DNA of 64,000 nucleotides from Lachnospiraceae bacterium UBA1712 (lineage in GTDB: Bacteria; Bacillota; Clostridia; Lachnospirales; Lachnospiraceae), in NCBI GenBank assembly GCA_002317175.1, contig DCJA01000036.1:127970-191969 (forward strand). Reading direction: 5' to 3'. Below, piece by piece: positions 60,967 to 64,000 of the stretch. The notes under the pieces are model-generated. The model was not told the DNA's origin and did no database searches. It saw only the letters and a program-made list of their open reading frames with translations. The position numbers and the translations under genes are program-made. Within the stretch, counting starts at the first letter, position 1. Every line of letters begins with the position of its first letter.

Positions 60967-61299
60967 ATGACTGAAATTTTAAAATTAATCAATGATAAGC
61001 TTTCTGATAAGAAAGCGGAAGATATTAAGGTGCTTGATATTAGCCAGATGTCTGTGTTGGCTGATTATTTTGTTATCGCATCTGGTAATAATTTTAATCA
61101 ACTTCATTCAATGGCTGATTATCTTGAAGAAGAATTAGCAAAAATGGGAGTTAAGCCTAATCATATCGAAGGCTATAACAATGCTAACTGGATACTTATG
61201 GATTACAGTGATTTTGTAATTCATCTGTTTGATAAGGAAAGTCGTAATTTCTATGATTTGGAGAGAATCTGGAAAGGCGGTACTTTGGTAAATATATAA
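60967..61299 (+). CDS. rsfS: Ribosome silencing factor RsfS
   Basis: 110 residues: VLDISQMSVLADYFVIASGNN, then VKPNHIEGYNNANWILMDYSDFVIHLFDKESRNFYDLERIW (read in parts). RsfS binds L14 and prevents subunit joining in starvation. It closes the obg-rsfS block. Confidence 0.96.
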   Translation: MTEILKLINDKLSDKKAEDIKVLDISQMSVLADYFVIASGNNFNQLHSMADYLEEELAKMGVKPNHIEGYNNANWILMDYSDFVIHLFDKESRNFYDLERIWKGGTLVNI

Positions 61300-61326
61300 A
61301 GATTATTTCACTTTTGGGGGTAGAAA

Positions 61327-62253
61327 ATGATACATGTCTTTATAGTTAATCCAATGGCCGGAAATATGAATTATGCAGAAGCATTAAGAAAAGAAATTTC
61401 TACGTATTCCGACATTGAATATTACATTTTTGATACTCGTAATGCTGGTTACGAGGGCGAGCTTATCAAAAAGATACAGCATATATTTGAAGATGAAAAG
61501 CTTAGAATATATTGCTGTGGTGGTTCTGGAACCATGAGAAATATTGTAAATGGTATTAGTAATCTTGATGATGTTGAGATTGCCTTTTATCCTTGCGGTC
61601 TTTCAAATGATTTTCTAAAAGTTTTTCCTGTTCAGGAACAAAAGAGATTCTCACACTTAGAAGAATTAATACATGGTGATGTAATAGACATCGATTATTT
61701 AAGGGTTAATAACAAGCTAGTTGGTATTAACTCTGTTTCTGCTGGAATTGATGCTAATCTTATCAATCAGATTGAAAGTCTAAGATTCCTTAATTATCTT
61801 GGATCTAAGATACCTTATATGTTTTGTCTGTTCGCTGCACTGATTAAGTCTCGTACAACCAAATGCGAGGTTACTATTGGCAGTAAGCATTATGTTGATG
61901 ATTTTACAGAAGTTTATTTTGGAAATGGTAATGTTCTTGGAAGCAATATATATGTATATGACAATCCATTAGTTACAGATGGTAAAGGTAAATATATGCT
62001 TCTTAGGTCTGATGCCAGAAGATTCTGGACGATTCCTATTGCCTTAAGAATGATGAGACACAAAAACAGAGACCTGGATCTGGTTGCTGAATATGGCGAT
62101 GAGCAGTGTATGTATGTTAGAAGAATTGACGATGGTGCAATTAACTACAACATTGATGGTGAGCTTATTCCAATTGGAGGAACAGCAAAGATTGAAGTGG
62201 TTAAAAAGGGTCTGCATTTTGTAGTACCAAAGGGGGTAGTAGCGTATGAATAA
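61327..62253 (+). CDS. Diacylglycerol/sphingosine-kinase-fold protein with altered active-site motifs
   Basis: 308 residues of the DAGK_cat/LCB5 fold: VFIVNPMAGN, the glycine loop, then a C-terminal beta-domain with EVYFGNGNVLGSNIYV. The ATP-binding motif, normally GGDGT, is GGSGT (65-69, S67). The next motif, normally GTGND, is GLSND (91-95). Asp to Ser in the first is expected to weaken nucleotide or metal handling, so a kinase activity cannot be assumed. GGGGG precedes ATG 61327. The end overlaps the histidine kinase by 8 bases. Confidence 0.85.
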   Translation: MIHVFIVNPMAGNMNYAEALRKEISTYSDIEYYIFDTRNAGYEGELIKKIQHIFEDEKLRIYCCGGSGTMRNIVNGISNLDDVEIAFYPCGLSNDFLKVFPVQEQKRFSHLEELIHGDVIDIDYLRVNNKLVGINSVSAGIDANLINQIESLRFLNYLGSKIPYMFCLFAALIKSRTTKCEVTIGSKHYVDDFTEVYFGNGNVLGSNIYVYDNPLVTDGKGKYMLLRSDARRFWTIPIALRMMRHKNRDLDLVAEYGDEQCMYVRRIDDGAINYNIDGELIPIGGTAKIEVVKKGLHFVVPKGVVAYE

Positions 62254-63994
62254 TACTTATACACGTCTGTGTAATACCCTTTATTACTTTATTGGAGCAT
62301 TCCTTTGCTGGCTAGGTATTATCCTGGATAATGATATGACTAAACCTGGCAGATTGGCCCTTATTATCTTTTTGCTTGTTGTTGGTATAGTTCCGCCATT
62401 TTTGTTTAGCTATAATATCTTTGATTATGAAAAGTATAAAAAGGCGTATCTGTTTTCTTTCATTGTTATGTCTTTTGTTCTATATGTTATATGGAATTCT
62501 ATTACTTTATTTGTGTGTGCATTATTTCTAATGTCGATGCTTTCGTTGCTATATCTTGATTCTGGCTTTAATCGTTTTCAGGCATTTGTTAATATGGCTG
62601 CATTGACTATATTATTTGTATTTGAAAGATTGACAGATAATATTACAATGGATGAATTTACTTTTGTTCTTGTATTTATTATGCTTCTTGGAACAAATTT
62701 TATTGGACAGCAAATAACCAAGCTTATTCTATTGGAAAGATTTAAAAGCTTACAACAGGAGCGAAGTCTTGATGATATGCTTCGTGTTGTTGAGAGTAAG
62801 GTTGATGAGGCACGTAATGCGGCTAAATCTAAATCAGAGTTTTTGTCAAATATGTCACATGAGATCAGAACTCCAATCAATGCTGTGCTGGGTATGAATG
62901 AAATGATTACCCGTGAAAGTGAAAATGATCAGATTTCTGAGTATTCACGAAATATAGCAAGTTCTGGAAATATGCTACTTGCACTTATTAATGATATTCT
63001 TGATCTCTCTAAAATTGAGTCTGGTAAGGTGGCTATTATCAGAGTAGAGTATCAGCTTAGTACGGTCTGCAATGATCTTATGAATATGATTAAAGATCGT
63101 GCGAGTAAGAAAAATCTGGGACTAAAGTTAAAGATAAATCCTCAGATTCCAAACTACCTTTATGGAGATGAGGTACGTATCAGACAGATTGTATTAAATC
63201 TGCTTACTAATGCTGTTAAATATACAGAAGAGGGTACGATTACCCTGAATGTGGATTATGTCCAGCGTACAAAAGGACAGATTGATTTGTCGTTTAGTGT
63301 AAAGGATACTGGACGTGGAATTAAGAAACAGGATATCGATAAGCTGTTCAGTTCCTTCCAAAGACTTGAAGAGGCTAAGAATAAGAACATTGAAGGTACA
63401 GGCCTTGGTCTTGCTATTGTTGGTGGATATGTTAAGCTGATGCACGGTAAGATTGATGTAATCAGCGATTATGGTAAGGGTAGTGAATTTATTGTCAGCA
63501 TCCCACAGAAGGTTATAAAATCAGACGAAATTGGAGAATTTGACTTTAAGTTTAATAAGCCTGCAGCAAAAGCAAATGCTTACAAGCCTTCATTTAAGGC
63601 TTCTAAAGCAAAGATTTTGGCTGTTGATGATAACAATATGAATCTTATTGTTGTGAAGAATCTTCTTAAAGCTACCCAGATACGTATTGATTTTGCTCAT
63701 GGTGGTCAGGAATGTATCGAAAAGGTGCGTAATGAATTCTATGATGTAATTCTTCTTGATCATATGATGCCTGAAATGGATGGTACTGAGTGTCTCAAGT
63801 ATATGAAGCAGGAGAATCTGATTAAGAAGACTCCTGTTATAGCTTTGACAGCTAATGCGGTATCAGGTGCCAAAGAAGAGTATATTAAACAGGGCTTTGA
63901 TGACTACCTTTCAAAACCTATTGTTCCACTTGAACTTGAGAATATGTTAAGACACTGGCTACCAGGCTGGCTTATAGAAAATAATCTGGACTAG
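62246..63994 (+). CDS. Membrane hybrid histidine kinase with C-terminal receiver
   Basis: 582 residues. About six membrane segments (1-155) with no large extracytoplasmic loop, a coiled coil, a HisKA domain with H205 in NMSHEIRTPINAV, an ATPase domain (N-box LLTNAVKYT, DTGRGI, GTGLGLAIVGG), and a receiver with DDNNMN and phosphorylatable D505 (ILLDHMMPEMDG), K in YLSKPI. No Hpt domain or output partner is encoded in the window. The membrane module may sense a lipid or membrane state, which the overlapping lipid-kinase-like gene makes plausible. The stop is 6 bases from the window end. Confidence 0.92.
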   Translation: MNNTYTRLCNTLYYFIGAFLCWLGIILDNDMTKPGRLALIIFLLVVGIVPPFLFSYNIFDYEKYKKAYLFSFIVMSFVLYVIWNSITLFVCALFLMSMLSLLYLDSGFNRFQAFVNMAALTILFVFERLTDNITMDEFTFVLVFIMLLGTNFIGQQITKLILLERFKSLQQERSLDDMLRVVESKVDEARNAAKSKSEFLSNMSHEIRTPINAVLGMNEMITRESENDQISEYSRNIASSGNMLLALINDILDLSKIESGKVAIIRVEYQLSTVCNDLMNMIKDRASKKNLGLKLKINPQIPNYLYGDEVRIRQIVLNLLTNAVKYTEEGTITLNVDYVQRTKGQIDLSFSVKDTGRGIKKQDIDKLFSSFQRLEEAKNKNIEGTGLGLAIVGGYVKLMHGKIDVISDYGKGSEFIVSIPQKVIKSDEIGEFDFKFNKPAAKANAYKPSFKASKAKILAVDDNNMNLIVVKNLLKATQIRIDFAHGGQECIEKVRNEFYDVILLDHMMPEMDGTECLKYMKQENLIKKTPVIALTANAVSGAKEEYIKQGFDDYLSKPIVPLELENMLRHWLPGWLIENNLD

Positions 63995-64000
63995 AAATGA

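Overview
The window is AT-rich and gene-dense, and it is chromosomal. All 58 genes I can support lie on the + strand with very short gaps; no gap exceeds about 175 bases. The content points to a low-GC Clostridia genome, most likely Lachnospiraceae (Butyrivibrio/Pseudobutyrivibrio/Roseburia-like). The evidence is an L27 with a cleavable N-terminal extension next to the Prp protease, SepF, the electron-bifurcating NfnAB pair, formate-tetrahydrofolate ligase, a short RNase G coupled to an uncharacterised B12-type radical SAM protein, and rodA-mgsA linkage. The family assignment is inference from gene families and order; no rRNA is present. I see no tRNA, CRISPR, insertion sequence, prophage or other mobile element. 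This is core chromosome.

Layout. (1) 1-5555: the 3' part of yebC, an O-acetylhomoserine sulfhydrylase, and a 1179-residue membrane protein with a very long acidic repeat-bearing tail, closed by a strong terminator. (2) 5575-11503: ftsK/spoIIIE, fhs, and a zinc-ribbon/TPR membrane protein. (3) 11519-15152: nfnA-nfnB, a zinc-ribbon membrane protein, and a small orphan gene with its own promoter and terminator. (4) 15167-about 32271: a long run of closely packed or overlapping genes: phoH-ybeY, a flippase, two flavoproteins, proB-ynzC-fthC-proA, miaB-mutS-mutL-miaA, and a PLP enzyme. (5) 32272-41616: radC and the cell-shape operon mreBCD-mrdA-minC-rodA, then mgsA and a DD-carboxypeptidase lipoprotein. 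(6) 41608-44809: a P-loop protein, a HlyD-like adaptor, yggS and sepF. (7) 44837-56055: aroB, lspA, rluD, a cytidylate-kinase-like gene, a MoxR/DUF58/transglutaminase module, then radical SAM-DUF2344-rng. (8) 56134-63994: a DUF1189-like membrane protein, the L21 leader with rplU-prp-rpmA, obg, yhbY, nadD, yqeK and rsfS, then a lipid-kinase-like gene overlapping a hybrid histidine kinase.

The themes are growth and division (elongasome, MinC, SepF, FtsK, peptidoglycan trimming), ribosome assembly (L21, L27, Prp, Obg, YhbY, RsfS, YbeY, RluD, RNase G), DNA and tRNA maintenance (MutS, MutL, RadC, MiaA, MiaB), and one-carbon and redox metabolism. Most genes are conserved families. The less understood items are the acidic-tail membrane protein, a minC without adjacent minD/minE, an approximately 240-residue insertion in PBP2, a miaA/PLP-enzyme junction with no hfq between them, a lipid-kinase-like protein with altered active-site motifs, an RNase G without a Zn-link, and the P-loop/HlyD-like pair next to sepF.
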